A stretch of DNA of 64,000 bases, taken from contig NC_071397.1 in NCBI RefSeq assembly GCF_022682495.2, positions 9,329,082 to 9,393,081 of the forward strand, read 5' to 3'. Position numbers and translations under genes: made by a program. The notes beneath the pieces were generated by a model that made no database searches, was not told the DNA's origin, and was given only the letters and a program-made list of their open reading frames with translations. This DNA comes from Desmodus rotundus. Its lineage: Eukaryota > Chordata > Mammalia > Chiroptera > Phyllostomidae. Shown piece after piece: positions 23,190 through 33,985 of this stretch (position 1 is its first letter; each line of letters opens with the position of its first letter).

Positions 23190-24290
23190 TTGGCTGTTCC
23201 GCTGAGACAGGTTTTTCCCAAGTTGCCAGTGGCTTCCATTTTGCCAAATCCATTGGTGATTTTCCTGGCCTCATCACACACACCCTCATACACACTGCCT
23301 TTTCCCTGTAGGCTCCTTAGGACATGTCCTCCAGTCTCCTGGATTAAAATACCACCCCCTCGCTGACCATTCCCACATTTCCAGCTCTTGCCCACCAGTC
23401 CTCCGGCACTGAATGCTGGATGCTGTATCAGACTACTTGCCTGTCATCTCCACCTGGAGTCGGACAGGCACCTCAAATTCAAAGGAGCCCAAGCTGAAAC
23501 AGTGTGACTGTGATTCTGCTCCCTTTGCTCTCCCTCTTCCCCATCTCAGCAAAGAGCACCACCCACCTACTCAACTTCCCAAGCCAGAAACCTGTTATCT
23601 TAGAGTCCTCCTCCCTAGACCCCACCCAATCCATTGCCAAGCCTGACCCATTCTACCTCTACTGTTCATCTCACACCCACCTGCTTCCCTCCATTCACCT
23701 TCTGTCACCTCCTCCCCTGGCCAGCTCCAACTGCCACATTACTGAGCTCCCCAGTTCCACACCTGCCCCTCTCCACCAATGCATTCGTTGGGGGCTGTCA
23801 CTTCTCATAGCAAGTTTCAATAGTTTCCCACTACACTTCAAATGAAACCCAAACCTTTTCAAGGCCCCCAGAGCCCTGCATGATCGGTCATCTCCTGGGC
23901 CCTCTCCCTCCCTGTTCTCCACCTTTGCCTCCTTTCAGGTGCCCCCAAAGCCAAAGTGCTTCCACCACGGCTCTCCTCTGCCTGGTGCCCTCTGTCTCCC
24001 CCTCCCCCGCCCCCCATGCCCAGAGAGGCTTTTCTAGGCTGCTTTAGCTGAGTCAGTGCAGGTCGCTGCTCCCTAGGATTTCATCAGAGCATTTATCACA
24101 TTTTGTAACATATATTTCTCTACGTGTCAACCTCCCCTCTGGACTGTAAACTAGGGCTGGGGGGGGGGGGATAGGTAGAGGGAGATTATGTCTGTTTGAA
24201 TTATCAACACATTCCCAGAGCCTCACCTCAGTGCCTAGCAAACAGTGGGTGACCAAGAAATAGCTGCTAAATGTACAAATGAATAAACCA
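23190..24290 (+). mobile_element. L2 LINE (ORF2 3' part and 3' UTR)
   Basis: A long but frame-broken L2 copy. AGTTGCCAGTGGCTTCCATT and TGCCAAATCCATTGGTGATT belong to the reverse-transcriptase region. GTCATCTCCACCTGGAGTCG and GCACCTCAAATTCAAAGGAG come next, then CCCATCTCAGCAAAGAGCAC, AAACCTGTTATCTTAGAGTC, CACCCAATCCATTGCCAAGC and TTCAAGGCCCCCAGAGCCCT. The 3' end has CTCCCCTCTGGACTGTAAAC and CAGTGCCTAGCAAACAGTGG. A 12-G run lies at 24159-24170. The 197-codon open frame at 22773-23366 runs into this repeat and is not a gene. Confidence 0.8.
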
Positions 24291-27200
24291 GAGCCAGTCA
24301 GGGCATGAAAAGAACTTAGCAGCTATGAGCCTAGAGTTATCACTGCCATTTAGGCAACACAAGTTCTTTCTCCCCCTTCCTCTCTCTAAAAAAAAAAAAG
24401 TGTTAATACTTCCAAACCAAAAGTCCAATAGCTCAGCATGTCCCACCCATTCTCAGCTCGTTGTCTTCCACGAGGAAAAGGTAAAACTCATCCATTTCTT
24501 CGGTAAACCCAAATTAACCAGCAGACCCTATAAACAGATGCCCAGAGAACTGGAAAATTCTTATAAAATAGTCACAGGGCTTTTTGTTGTGTATTTTCTT
24601 TAACCCAGGAAAAACAAAGATTAAGAGAGCCCTGGAATCAAACTCATGCTATCAAGCCTACATTATTCCTCAAAACGCCAGGGTACCCGTGTTGAAAAGC
24701 ATTCCCAGTTCCAGACGCAGCTGCCTTTGTCACCCTTTCCCCACAAGTGAAAGCAACTACTTCATTTCCCCTTTATTTTATTGGTTCGCCTTAAACATGC
24801 AAATTCAGAAATATCACTACTGGTCCGTAAGATCCTAATCCTCTCTCTTCCCTAAATTACACAGTTTCATGCAGTCAGAAATAAAAGGAGCTGAATCCAG
24901 CTGCTCTTAGATGCAGGACAATCGGCACAAGTTTGTCCTGGCCGGGGCGCGGGCCACTTGCCTGGGTCCTTACTTTACATGTCAATGTTCAAAGTCAGTA
25001 CAAACACCAAGAGCTTTTTCCCCAAAAATGCCCACCGTGAAATACGAAATGCCCCACAGGCAACAGTAGTGCAGTATCATTACCACTAACACCATGGCAA
25101 ATATACAAGCAAATTCCAGCTACCCACGTGCGAATTTTTTTCACAGAAAATAGGTAAAGCCCCACTAGGCTTTCTGGTACTACTCAATGAACCTTGGTCT
25201 TGACCAAGCCTAATTAGACAGGTGAACCAGCTGGCCGCAGGGGAAACCTCCGAGATGAACTGAGATTATTTTTGGTGCCTGGGATTATGTGCCACTCTCC
25301 GTTAGCACATATAATTGGGTTTCAACCACGCACTTTTTTTCCCAAGACTATGGCAGGCTTTCGTAAGTATTTCCTCGCCATGATGGTGGAGATTACCAGG
25401 TCACTCAGACGTCTTTTTTGGAATGCCAAGGTACAAATCCACTCTCTCCGTGAGAAGACAAAAACAGAAGTTAATCAACTTGCCCAAGTCCGTGAAGCAA
25501 TTTGGCCGTTGGCCCAGGAAGACACACTATCGAGACCTCTGGAGACATTTCTCCACGAGACCGAGTCATAGAATTTCAGACATGGATGGAACTCATGGAT
25601 TAAACCGTGCATTTTTAATTAAAAAAAAAAAAAATCCGGAACCCAGAAATGTGAGAAACTGCTACACTCCCCATTTCGCAGTGACATTTTCCCCTCGTCT
25701 GACCATCAAACCACCTTGAAAGTTCTGTCACTTTACAAATACTGTAAACTTGAGCCAACCACTGAATGCAAAACAATGTTAATTAACACTTTCTAATTAA
25801 TCAACTTTATGGAGAACCTTTATACTTCCCACCCACTCCCCCCAAAAACAATGCTTTTGATTACTGTGACCAGCCCAACCATCAAAGGTCCAGAAAATGA
25901 ATATGATAAATAAGCTTTGTTTTTGTAACCACACATTTTATTATATAAGCAGCAGGCCCCTCATTTTTAATTAATGCTGCTACCCCAACAAAAACCACAG
26001 GCCCAAGCAGGTTAAAGGAAGCAAAACTGAGCACTTTCCACACAGTTCATAGAACAACTGTTTTCACAGCAAGCTCACATAAATGCTATGTGATGTTAAC
26101 ACATGCCTGCTCTGTGGAAGCCTGCTTACCAAGCTGTGAAAAGACTCGTGTTTACCATGGAACCTGTAAAATTCATCTTCTCATGCCCATAAAGCAGACG
26201 GGAAATGCTCTTTTTTGAGATGTCAAGCTGGATTCTCAACAAATCTTTGGCAAAAATGGACATGCCCAAAAGGGCGGGGCCCGAAGAGGTGTGTCGCTCC
26301 CAGTATCAATTCCTATAAATCAAACCCTGACAGTCACCACAACATTTTTAAAAGAATGAATTATGATTCATGGGCCTTCAAACCTTTATTACCACAAGAA
26401 CATCCCAGCAGAAGAGAAAAAAAGCTGCTGACTTGATTAATGGCCAAAGCAAGACAATAAAATAAATCTCATAAATATAAGGGAAAAAAAAACCCCAAAC
26501 GACTGCTCTTGGCTGGGAGGGTGAGCATGTCAATAATTTCACTGTCCTAGGGTAAACATGCATAGAGACTCTGTTTACCTTCCCAGCGCATACCACAACC
26601 AGGCACAGATTTTAAGCAGGGAAAAAAAATAATCACTAATTTGTTTAACCAATGCCTAGGTAAGAACATTTGATAAGTGGCAATAATATTTAATTCCCAA
26701 CTAACTCAACTCTCAAGCTACCAAATATCAAATTCTCAATCTGGAAATCTGATGACAGGAAGGAAAGAAAGAAAGTACTGTCCATCAGTAATGTGTAGAG
26801 AAATATTTTTAAACCCATTTTTTTCCCTACCAGAATTGAGCCTGGCTACAGAATTGCAGAAAGCTTAACCAACTGAAGTTAACCACACTGCCTAGTGTTT
26901 ACTCCCTGCCCCTACTAAAACATGTCTAGGTTTAAACCTCGGGTGCTAAAATTATCCTGGCAAAGTTAAAACTCTCAGCATAATCCAGATACCTGACAGC
27001 CAAAACTTACAACCCACCTGCAGAAAGCAGCAGGCTGAGGACCGGGAAAACAGGCCGGGAGAAGCAAAGACTGCTGGTTAACTAGTTAACCGCGGAGTAC
27101 TTCTGCTTGTTATCCTTCCAGGGGGCACAAAACCACATCATCTGTGACCAGACTGCTCTCTTGAAACAGCTAATGATGCAGAAGGTTGGTACCAAGTGGG

Positions 27201-28330
27201 ACAACTGGAAACTCCTTTTTTAAAGCTCTGCTCCAAGGCCTGCTAAAAAAGTACACCCGGTCGGCTTTCAGAAGGCATTTTTTGAAAGAACTCTTCAGCC
27301 ATCCCTGGATCGTCATTCCTAAGCATCACTTCCATGCACTTCACAAGACAGCCCAAGCCATGTTAGCAACCGACTTCAACACTTAACGTTCACTTGCCAA
27401 AGCCGCGTCTAGTCTGGGAAGAGTTTCCACAAAGCTGGCTCTAGCAGGCCAGTCGAAAGCACACGGAGGAACCAGAAGTCATTTTCTTTTAACCTAAGGA
27501 TGGCAGGCGCACATGCTCCAGCCCAGTGCTGACCAGAGGCTGCCCGCCAGGTGCTCTCGGCCTCAGCCAGTGAATGGGTGGTTTTGTGTTGTTTTCTAAT
27601 ATCTATTTCTTCAGACCACCAGCAGCAACTTCCCAGTCTTCCAAACCGAAGTTGAGACTGGAGGGGCAGGTATACCCTCTCACATATTCTCCCATCTGGG
27701 TGGCCACTTTAACTTCGGGGGGGTGGTACCCAGCCCCCCAAAGAGCCTACAGGCGCATATACAGACACATATGCATCATGTCAAAAACCCCAAAAGGCAC
27801 ATCCCCAGGGTCCTGCGGTTTCTTGGCTGGAAGAATGAAGGCTTTATAACATCACAACCTTCAAGCGCAAGCCCCACCACCACCCCTTTAAGCTGGGTCT
27901 GCCAATTTTAGCGCCCATCGCACCCCTCCCCCTTTGCTGGGATGCCGTGGAGCACGGAGAGGGAAGAGTGAAGAAGGGAAGCAGAGAGAAGGCCCTAGTT
28001 ATATAGTGAAAGTAAAGAAGTGGGGAGACATTTTTCCTTTTCGGCCCCCCCACTTTGTCCCTTCCCCTCCCCCCACTCCCCGTCTTCTTACGGAGCATCC
28101 CCCAACTAATTTTTTAAAAAATGAAACTTAATAAGGTTCTTGCCTACCTTGGCTGTTTCTGCAACAAGTGCATGGGCAATCCGACAAGACCAGTCTCCGC
28201 TTGGGGGGTGAGATGAGGGGCAAGCAGTGCTGATGGAGTAATTTCAATATTAATTTATATCACAGCCGCCTCCTCGAAGCGCTACTCACTTACAGTACTG
28301 CCATCAGCCTGTAAACAAATATCGCTCCGC
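24291..28330. other. 4-kb unique, repeat-poor interval left of the CpG island
   Basis: No transposon recognised with confidence in about 4 kb, unusual for this window. It contains many ATTAAT/TTAATTA-type stretches (25780-26000), which are common in developmental enhancers, but no conservation data are available. Short frames here (for example 25272-25571 and 27186-27386) have no recognisable protein content. On the minus strand a donor-like AAG|GTAGGC lies at about 28144-28152 and a possible 15-nt exon at 28294-28308. Confidence 0.4.
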
Positions 28331-28890
28331 CAGGAAACATACTCCCCAGATGCAAGCCCCTCTCCCCAGCAGGGAACCTGGCCCTTCGCCCCCCACCCCA
28401 CCCCCACCCAACAGCGTGCTCCCCCAACACCAGTAGGAAGCTCTGGGTTCCCAAAGCACCAAACCACCACCTCCGCCACCACCCTAGCAAGAAACTTACT
28501 CGGTCCGTCTAGCCTCCACCCTCCGTTCAGGAAATCTACTCTCCATATGCATTCAGCCTCCCCGCAGGAAATCTGCTCCCCCCTCCCCCCCTTCTATATA
28601 CATGCACCCCTCCCTCTCCTCCTCCCCACGCGCCCTCCCCGGTCAGAAACTTACTAGCGAGCAAGCGTGCAGGCTCTCCCAATCCTGGAAACTTACTCCC
28701 AGATATAGTGCCCGCCAGCCCCCTTCCCGGCCCTGCTACCCTTCCTGCCCTCCGCCACAAGCAACTCCAAACTCTCCGCATCCAGCCACTCTCCCTCCCC
28801 GGTGGAAATTGCAGCGCGGGGCCGCGCGCGTGCATCCACCCTCCCCTTCAGGAAACTTACTCCCCATCTGCATGCACCGCCTCTCAGCCA
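28331..28890. repeat. Degenerate ~40-bp tandem array (minisatellite)
   Basis: The core CAGGAAACTTACTCCCCA, often followed by ATGCATGCA-like text and a C-rich spacer, recurs at about 28331, 28488, 28528, 28565, 28643, 28684 and 28849, with weaker traces at 28369, 28434 and 28800. Several steps are 37-41 bp (28488 to 28528 to 28565; 28643 to 28684), and the longer gaps of about 78 and 165 bp are near multiples, so decayed units are likely. On the minus strand four units keep an intact GTAAGT. It lies on the left edge of the CpG island. Function unknown. Confidence 0.75.
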
Positions 28891-30480
28891 TCGCTTAGAG
28901 GGAAGGGGGTGTGCTAAGGAGACAGAAATACATATGTATCTCTCGCCCCTCCCCCGGCCGCAGCCCACTCGGGGCCGAGCCGCGGTAACCTGGCCTTACC
29001 TTTTGCATTGCTCCCCATCCTCGCCCCTCCCGTAACCCTCCTTATCCGCTCCCCGACGCCCCCCCCTTTTTTTCACCCTTTACCCACCCCTAGCAACCGT
29101 TCCCAAGCTCCTCTCGGTCTCTTTTTTTTTTTAATCCAGGATGCAAATTCCTCCCCTGTCAGCAAATCGACTGTCAAATAATTTTCTTGCTAAAGGAGAA
29201 AGGCGGAGTGGGGGGGGAGCAGAAGCAAAAAGGGGGGAGGGCGGGGGGGAAGGGAGAGAGGGGGACAGAAGAGGGGAGAGATATCCCTCCGCAGAGCCGG
29301 GTCTGGCGGCAGGCGGGGAAGCAGGAAGTAAGGTGTCCAGTGCCTCGGCCGGCGGGTGCTACGCCGCGGCCCCCGCCCGCGCCCGGTGTCCCACGGGGCC
29401 CCTCGCTTTGGCTGGCGCTGGCCGCCCGACGCATTGTTCGCAGTCTTCCCGGCGTTGCGCTGCCGACCTTATTTGTTTGCTCTGCATGTGCGTGAGGTTG
29501 CACCTTTTGTAGGCTGGCGAGACTCTGGACGAAGATGGGGCGGGGGGCGCGGACCGAGTTGCGGCCCCGCGTGGGACCTGTCAGCTAGCAGAGGTGTGGC
29601 AGACTCTCCGCCGTTGCCGGAAAGTCGAGGCCCAGGAGAAGGCAGCGTGGCCGGGAAGCTGCCGCCTTAGCCCCGGACCAGTGCAGGAGTGCTTCCTGCG
29701 TAGCCGTCCCGGTTATTGTAACGCGCTTTGCAATCTAACGATTTGGGTTTGGGGTTTATTTGTTAAAGCGGTTGCAAAGATGCCAAAGTCTAGGTGGGCT
29801 GGGGGTAGACGGTCTGCACCCTTCTACTCCCCTCCCTGCACCCCGGCCTCTGTGGGGCAGGGAGAGAGGCCAGGACTCCGGGGAAGGGGCTGGAGGTTCG
29901 CGCAGCGCGCGACTCCATCCCTCCGCCCCGATGGGGGCGGGGAGCGGGTGCCGCAGGCGGCTCTGGAAATGCAGCTCTCAGGGGAGGGGTCTCCACCTCT
30001 GCGGCGCAGCAGGCCGGGGAGGGTGGTTGCCTAGGAGAAGGGCCGGGCTGGGCAGCGGAGGGGAGGGGGCGCGGGTGCTGTCGCAGAGCGCGCTCGCCCC
30101 TCCTCGCGCGCCATAACTGTGGAACGTGGTGCCGGGGAGGAGGGACGGCCGCTGGAGGCCGCCCGGGGCTGCTCGGCATTGGTGCAGAAACCCGAGCCGG
30201 GAGCCGCTCCTCGCGCTGCCTGCTCCTCCTCCTCTGCGGGGGAAACCGCTGCACCCAAACCTAGAGCAGCTGCGAGCAGGGGGCAGGGCGCGGGCTGGAA
30301 GGCGAGCCTGGGGTTCAAACCTCGGCGGCGCCAAGAGGGCGGGAACAGGGCAGCCCCCAGGTCCCGCGAAGGCGCGGCCGCCTGCTGGTCCAGCCCAGGT
30401 CCCCGGCATTTCCAGGCGTCTCTCATGGTCCCAGGAAACGTGAACCAAAGATGGTTCGGCTCTACAGACCACCTCGAGAC
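28800..30480. promoter_or_regulatory. CpG island, probable promoter with unassigned first exon
   Basis: A block of high GC and dense CpG, strongest at 29280-30130, with GC-box-like GGGGCGGGG (near 29535) and GGGGGCGGGG (near 29933), unlike anything else in the window. Such islands usually mark promoters. On the minus strand a good splice donor, GCAAAAG|GTAAGG, lies at about 28998-29004, just after an ATG (ATGGGGAGCAATGCAAAAG). That would suit a minus-strand first exon whose start lies between about 29000 and 30200. I could not match this to a gene. Open frames inside the island on both strands (29356-30565) look like products of GC-rich sequence. No TATA box is evident. Confidence 0.65.
29141..29148 (+). 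promoter_or_regulatory. Octamer motif ATGCAAAT
   Basis: A perfect POU-factor octamer sits at the island edge, next to a poly-T/A run. On the minus strand it reads ATTTGCAT about 145 nt upstream of the candidate donor. A single 8-mer can occur by chance. Confidence 0.3.
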
Positions 30481-31074
30481 GGTTCGAAGCATCTACCTGA
30501 TCGAGGGCACACGACAGCTAGTCTTTTTTGCTCTAGGGAAAGTTAAACCATGCTTTTTGCAGTAAGGGGAATTCGTTGCGCCCTTTCCACCAAATGTCAC
30601 GCAGGATAAATAAGGTGCTGCCGCTACCCAGACCTTCACCACTGTCCCCCACCCTACCCCCACTCGGCGCTGGGTGTGGACAGGGCGGGGGAAGACTATA
30701 TTGGAGCTTAAAGCATGAGGTCATGGACGGAGGAGGCTGCTGCCAAGAGCGGCGGAGGTTTTGTGTATTTTGAGGGGTAACGGTTCTCCATCTTCAGCAG
30801 TGATGAGTTCTGCATAACCCTACCAATTCTGGAGCACCTGGACCAGAGTCCTCGAAAGAGGGGAGGGCTCTGGGCTATTTTGCTAATTGAGAGTTTGGCC
30901 TGCGCCCAGCCCCCTTTGGGGGCCCTTCCACATAAGCAAGGAAAGTCGAGGGACAGTGCACTGTGTCGCAGGGACTGAAAAAGTCTCAGATGCTCCGTCC
31001 CCGCCCCGCTTTACTCAGCCGCCGGTCTTCTAAACCGAACTGCTTTCTGCGCTAGCCTGCTGGCCCCCTGCGAC
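30481..31074. other. Unique interval right of the CpG island
   Basis: GC falls back to background. No gene or repeat recognised; CCCCGCCCCGC (near 31003) is a further GC box. Confidence 0.35.
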
Positions 31075-31420
31075 CCATTCTTCCAGAGTGGCTACAGGAG
31101 TCTTTCTGAAACTCCTGACTACATTCCTCCAAGCCCCTCCCAACTGCTCTTAGAATAAAGCCAAGCCCTGAAGCCCCGGTTTGATTTCGCCTCTACAGAC
31201 CTCTCCACTCTCACAGCTCCTCCTCCTCTACTGTAAGCCGGTCGTGCTTCTTTGTTCTGTGGCTGGGGGTGGGGTAGGGGACGCTAACCCTTCTCCCTCC
31301 ACCTCTTTTTATTGTACTAACTCCTGCTGGACCTTCTGGACTCGACTCAACTGTCACTACCTCCAAGAAGCCTTCCTGAGGATACAATCATCTCTAACTC
31401 CCTCAGAGAAAAAGACCCAC
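31075..31420 (+). mobile_element. L2 LINE fragment
   Basis: AGTCTTTCTGAAACTCCTGA, GAATAAAGCCAAGCCCTGAA, CAGACCTCTCCACTCTCACA and CCTCCAAGAAGCCTTCCTGA follow the L2 ORF2 and 3' UTR order. Confidence 0.6.
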
Positions 31421-31689
31421 CCTAGACCTCCTGGCTGTGGTCGGAGCTGGCCTCGGGGGCAGCCCTTTTCCAAGCGAAGGAGGAATAGCCCAGCTGGAGC
31501 GCCATCGCTGCCTGGGGGCCTGACCTCCTGGGAAGGAATTGGCTGGGACAGAACCTCAAAACACCCTGTTTCCTCAAGAGACCTGGAAAGAGCAGCGCAC
31601 CGCCCAGAAACCTCAGCCCCTCCACCTCCCACCCCCAGCACACACCCACACCCGTAATGCCAGGAGAGAGCTTTAATCTAAAGTTCCTC

Positions 31690-31775
31690 CCTCGCACAGA
31701 TAAAGAACCTGAAGCTGCGAGGGAGTAAGTAAAGTGCCCGAGGTCAAGGCGGAAATTCACACCCTGGTCTTTCCT
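31690..31775 (-). mobile_element. Possible MIR fragment, antisense
   Basis: AAGAACCTGAAGCTGCGAGG and GTAAAGTGCCCGAGGTCAAG resemble the antisense MIR core. Confidence 0.45.
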
Positions 31776-31894
31776 GCTCCTGAACCTGAAGCTGCAGTGA
31801 AGGAAGGATTTGAGATTTGGGACTCAAGTTATAGCTGCTACACAATCAAGGATACTTGTATCACCTTCCTAGGACCCCTACATGATTGGCCCAC

Positions 31895-32075
31895 TGCCAA
31901 CAGAGAGGTAGTATGCATAATGGTTGGCTGTGCAGCCTCTGACCTTGGGCAAGTTAATCTTACTGGGTTTTGTTTCTTTGATTGTAAAGTCGTTATAATG
32001 GTACCCACATTGTAGTGTTATGAGGTTTGAGTTAATATATGTAAAGACCTTAGAACAGTGTCTAGGTGAGCTCTT
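31895..32075 (+). mobile_element. MIR SINE
   Basis: CTCTGACCTTGGGCAAGTTA, GTTTCTTTGATTGTAAAGTC, ATGGTACCCACATTGTAGTG and TTAGAACAGTGTCTAGG form a sense MIR. Confidence 0.75.
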
Positions 32076-32924
32076 GATTATTTGTGAGTGGGGTTATGTG
32101 CCCTCTCCCAGGGACTCTAGAAAAGTAGGTCTCCAGAGTCTTAACTGATTTAAGCATCAAAAATGGCCTTAAAAACCTGGGAAATGCACAGGCAATACAT
32201 ATAAAGACCTTATTTAGCCAACAGATTCAGCCCTCGACAATGCAGATGCTTCAAGACCGTCAAAGGGGTGAATAATCCCAAATCTGTGACCGCTGGTTGT
32301 AAACTCTTAAAATGAGTGTCAGAAGGTGGATAGCTGAAATTAAAATATTGCCTTGGGTCTTTGAAATAGTCCCAGTCCTGGTGCAAGTATTTACTGCCTT
32401 GTATGACCAAAGTCCCCCCCACCCCGGGCTGCAAAAATATAAGGGAGTTATTATTATTGTTATTATCATCATCTTTATTATTAGATCCTAGCCTTCCCAT
32501 CTGCAGCGTTTATCCCCAAGATAAAAGAGGTTTTTTTTAAGTGGAGTTCATTTTTTGGAATAGGTTTAATGCATTCACATGATTCCAAATTCAAATAAAC
32601 ATCAAGAAGTCTCCCTCCCACCCTGTCTGCGGCCCACCAGTTTTCCTTCTGTGGGGGCAATGAGGGTTAGCCTCCTGAAGACATGCTTAACTGTTTTCCA
32701 GCTGAGGCCGCCAGAACTCCTTGGAAGCCCATTTAATACTTTTTATGTCCAGGGCTTCCTTCTCCAACCTGTGCAGCAGAATCATCACCCTAATCCCACC
32801 CTTCCCAACCCTTCAGCCTCAATCCTAAACAGGGTGCATTAACAAGGATGTACAACTGTTTCCTAAGCTACTGACAAAAGCAAACACTGTTCTTCTTTCT
32901 CCTCATCTACACTCATGATAGTCA
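32076..32924. other. Unique interval with a short ATT microsatellite
   Basis: An (ATT)n-type run lies at 32449-32482. No gene recognised. Confidence 0.4.
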
Positions 32925-33090
32925 CCAAGGTTTATCTAGTGCTTTCTATGTGCCAAATCACTGTACTAAGTACTAGATATGCATTATCCTATATAATCAA
33001 CCCCTAACCATCATTATTACAGTATTCTGATTTTACAGATGCAGACAGAAGTGGACTGTCAGATTATGTAACTTGCTCCAGTTTCAATCC
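32925..33090 (-). mobile_element. MIR fragment, antisense
   Basis: TATCTAGTGCTTTCTATGTG, CACTGTACTAAGTACTAGAT, GATTTTACAGATGCAGACAG and TAACTTGCTCC form an antisense MIR. Confidence 0.65.
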
Positions 33091-33184
33091 AGGCCAACCT
33101 GCACCCAAACCGTCTGTCTTGACCATTAGCCCTCTTGCCTCCGCAACACAGAAAAATTCTGGGAACCTGAAGAGGAAATAAAAT

Positions 33185-33370
33185 GGAGTCTTTAAACTTG
33201 GACAGATCTGAATTCAAATTCTGGGCCAGGCCCCGACCAGCAGCGAGACCTTGGGGAAGTTTCTTAGCCTCTCTAAATTCCAATCACCCACCTGTGAACT
33301 GGGACCCTACATTTTTCATTGGCTTGATGTAAAGGTCAAGTGCATGTAAATAAAGATTTTTAAAATGCCT
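33185..33370 (+). mobile_element. MIR SINE
   Basis: GGACAGATCTGAATTCAAAT, GCGAGACCTTGGGGAAGTTT, CTTAGCCTCTCTAAATTCCA and ACCTGTGAACTGGGACCC form a sense MIR. Confidence 0.7.
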
Positions 33371-33504
33371 AGTAAACCAAATGCAATGTTTAGATCTTGT
33401 ATGGCTCCGATTCAAATAAACCAATGCTAAAAAGACATTGGGAGATAAAATGTAGACTTGATGTACATGTTAAGAAATTATCTTTTTTAAATGATTAATT
33501 TCTG

Positions 33505-33659
33505 CCTGGCCAGTGTGTCTTGGTTGGTTGGAGCATCATCCTGAACACCATAAGGCTGCAAGTTCAATTCCCTGTCAGGGCACATATGTAGGCTGTGGAT
33601 TCAATCCTTGCTCAGGGGGCCTGGGAGAGGCAACCAACTGATGTTTGTCTCTCACGTCA

Positions 33660-33705
<46 letters not shown>

Positions 33706-33756
33706 GTCAAAGCAATGAAGAAAAAATGTCCTTAGGTGAGTAAAAAAAATTTTTTT
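33505..33756 (+). mobile_element. VES-like bat SINE, old subfamily, with (TC)n expansion
   Basis: Head CCTGGCCAGTGTGTCTTGGT, B box AGTTCAATTCCCTGTC, an expanded TC run at 33661-33705, and tail TCCTTAGGTGAGTAAAAA. The flanking repeat is AATGATTAATTTCTG / AATAATTAATTTTTG (33490-33504 and 33757-33771). It is the first bat SINE after the gap that begins at 14641. Confidence 0.9.
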
Positions 33757-33771
33757 AATAATTAATTTTTG

Positions 33772-33985
33772 CCTTAACTCTTATGGCTCAGTGAATTGAG
33801 CGCCGGCCTGTGAACTGAAAGGTTGCCAGTTCAATTCCCCATCAGGGCACATGCCTGGGTTGTGGGCCAGGTCCCCAGTTGGGGGCATATGAGAGGCAAC
33901 CAATTGATGTTTCTCTCACATATCTCTTTCTCCCTTCTTTTCCTTCTTCTAAAAAATAAACAAATAAAACCTTTTTTAAAAAGAA
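33772..33985 (+). mobile_element. VES-like bat SINE, young-type tail
   Basis: CCTTAACTCTTATGGCTCAG, B box AGTTCAATTCCCCATC, tail AATAAACAAATAAAACC. It sits in the right-hand flanking repeat of the previous SINE, and a related string, AATCATTGATTTTATT, follows it. Confidence 0.9.

Noticed and set aside
22773..23366. 197-codon proline-rich open frame, plus strand, the longest in the window
   Set aside because: Its second half runs into an L2 LINE whose own frame is broken. Composition follows CT-rich DNA; no domain, and no conserved start or splice signals.
24930..24965. CCTGGCCGGGGCGCGGGCCACTTGC-like stretch (24938-24962) resembling a SINE head
   Set aside because: No B box, body or tail follows, so it is not a SINE copy; the SINE-free zone stands.
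28128..28200. Possible minus-strand coding exon ending AAG|GTAGGC, reading RIAHALVAETAK in one frame
   Set aside because: The donor is plausible but the acceptor or start is not evident, and I do not recognise the peptide. Left as a note in the interval entry.
30119..30565. 148-codon plus-strand frame and overlapping 146 to 164-codon frames on both strands in the CpG island
   Set aside because: GC-rich DNA is open in several phases at once. No domain is recognised, and none can be favoured as a real exon without transcript data.
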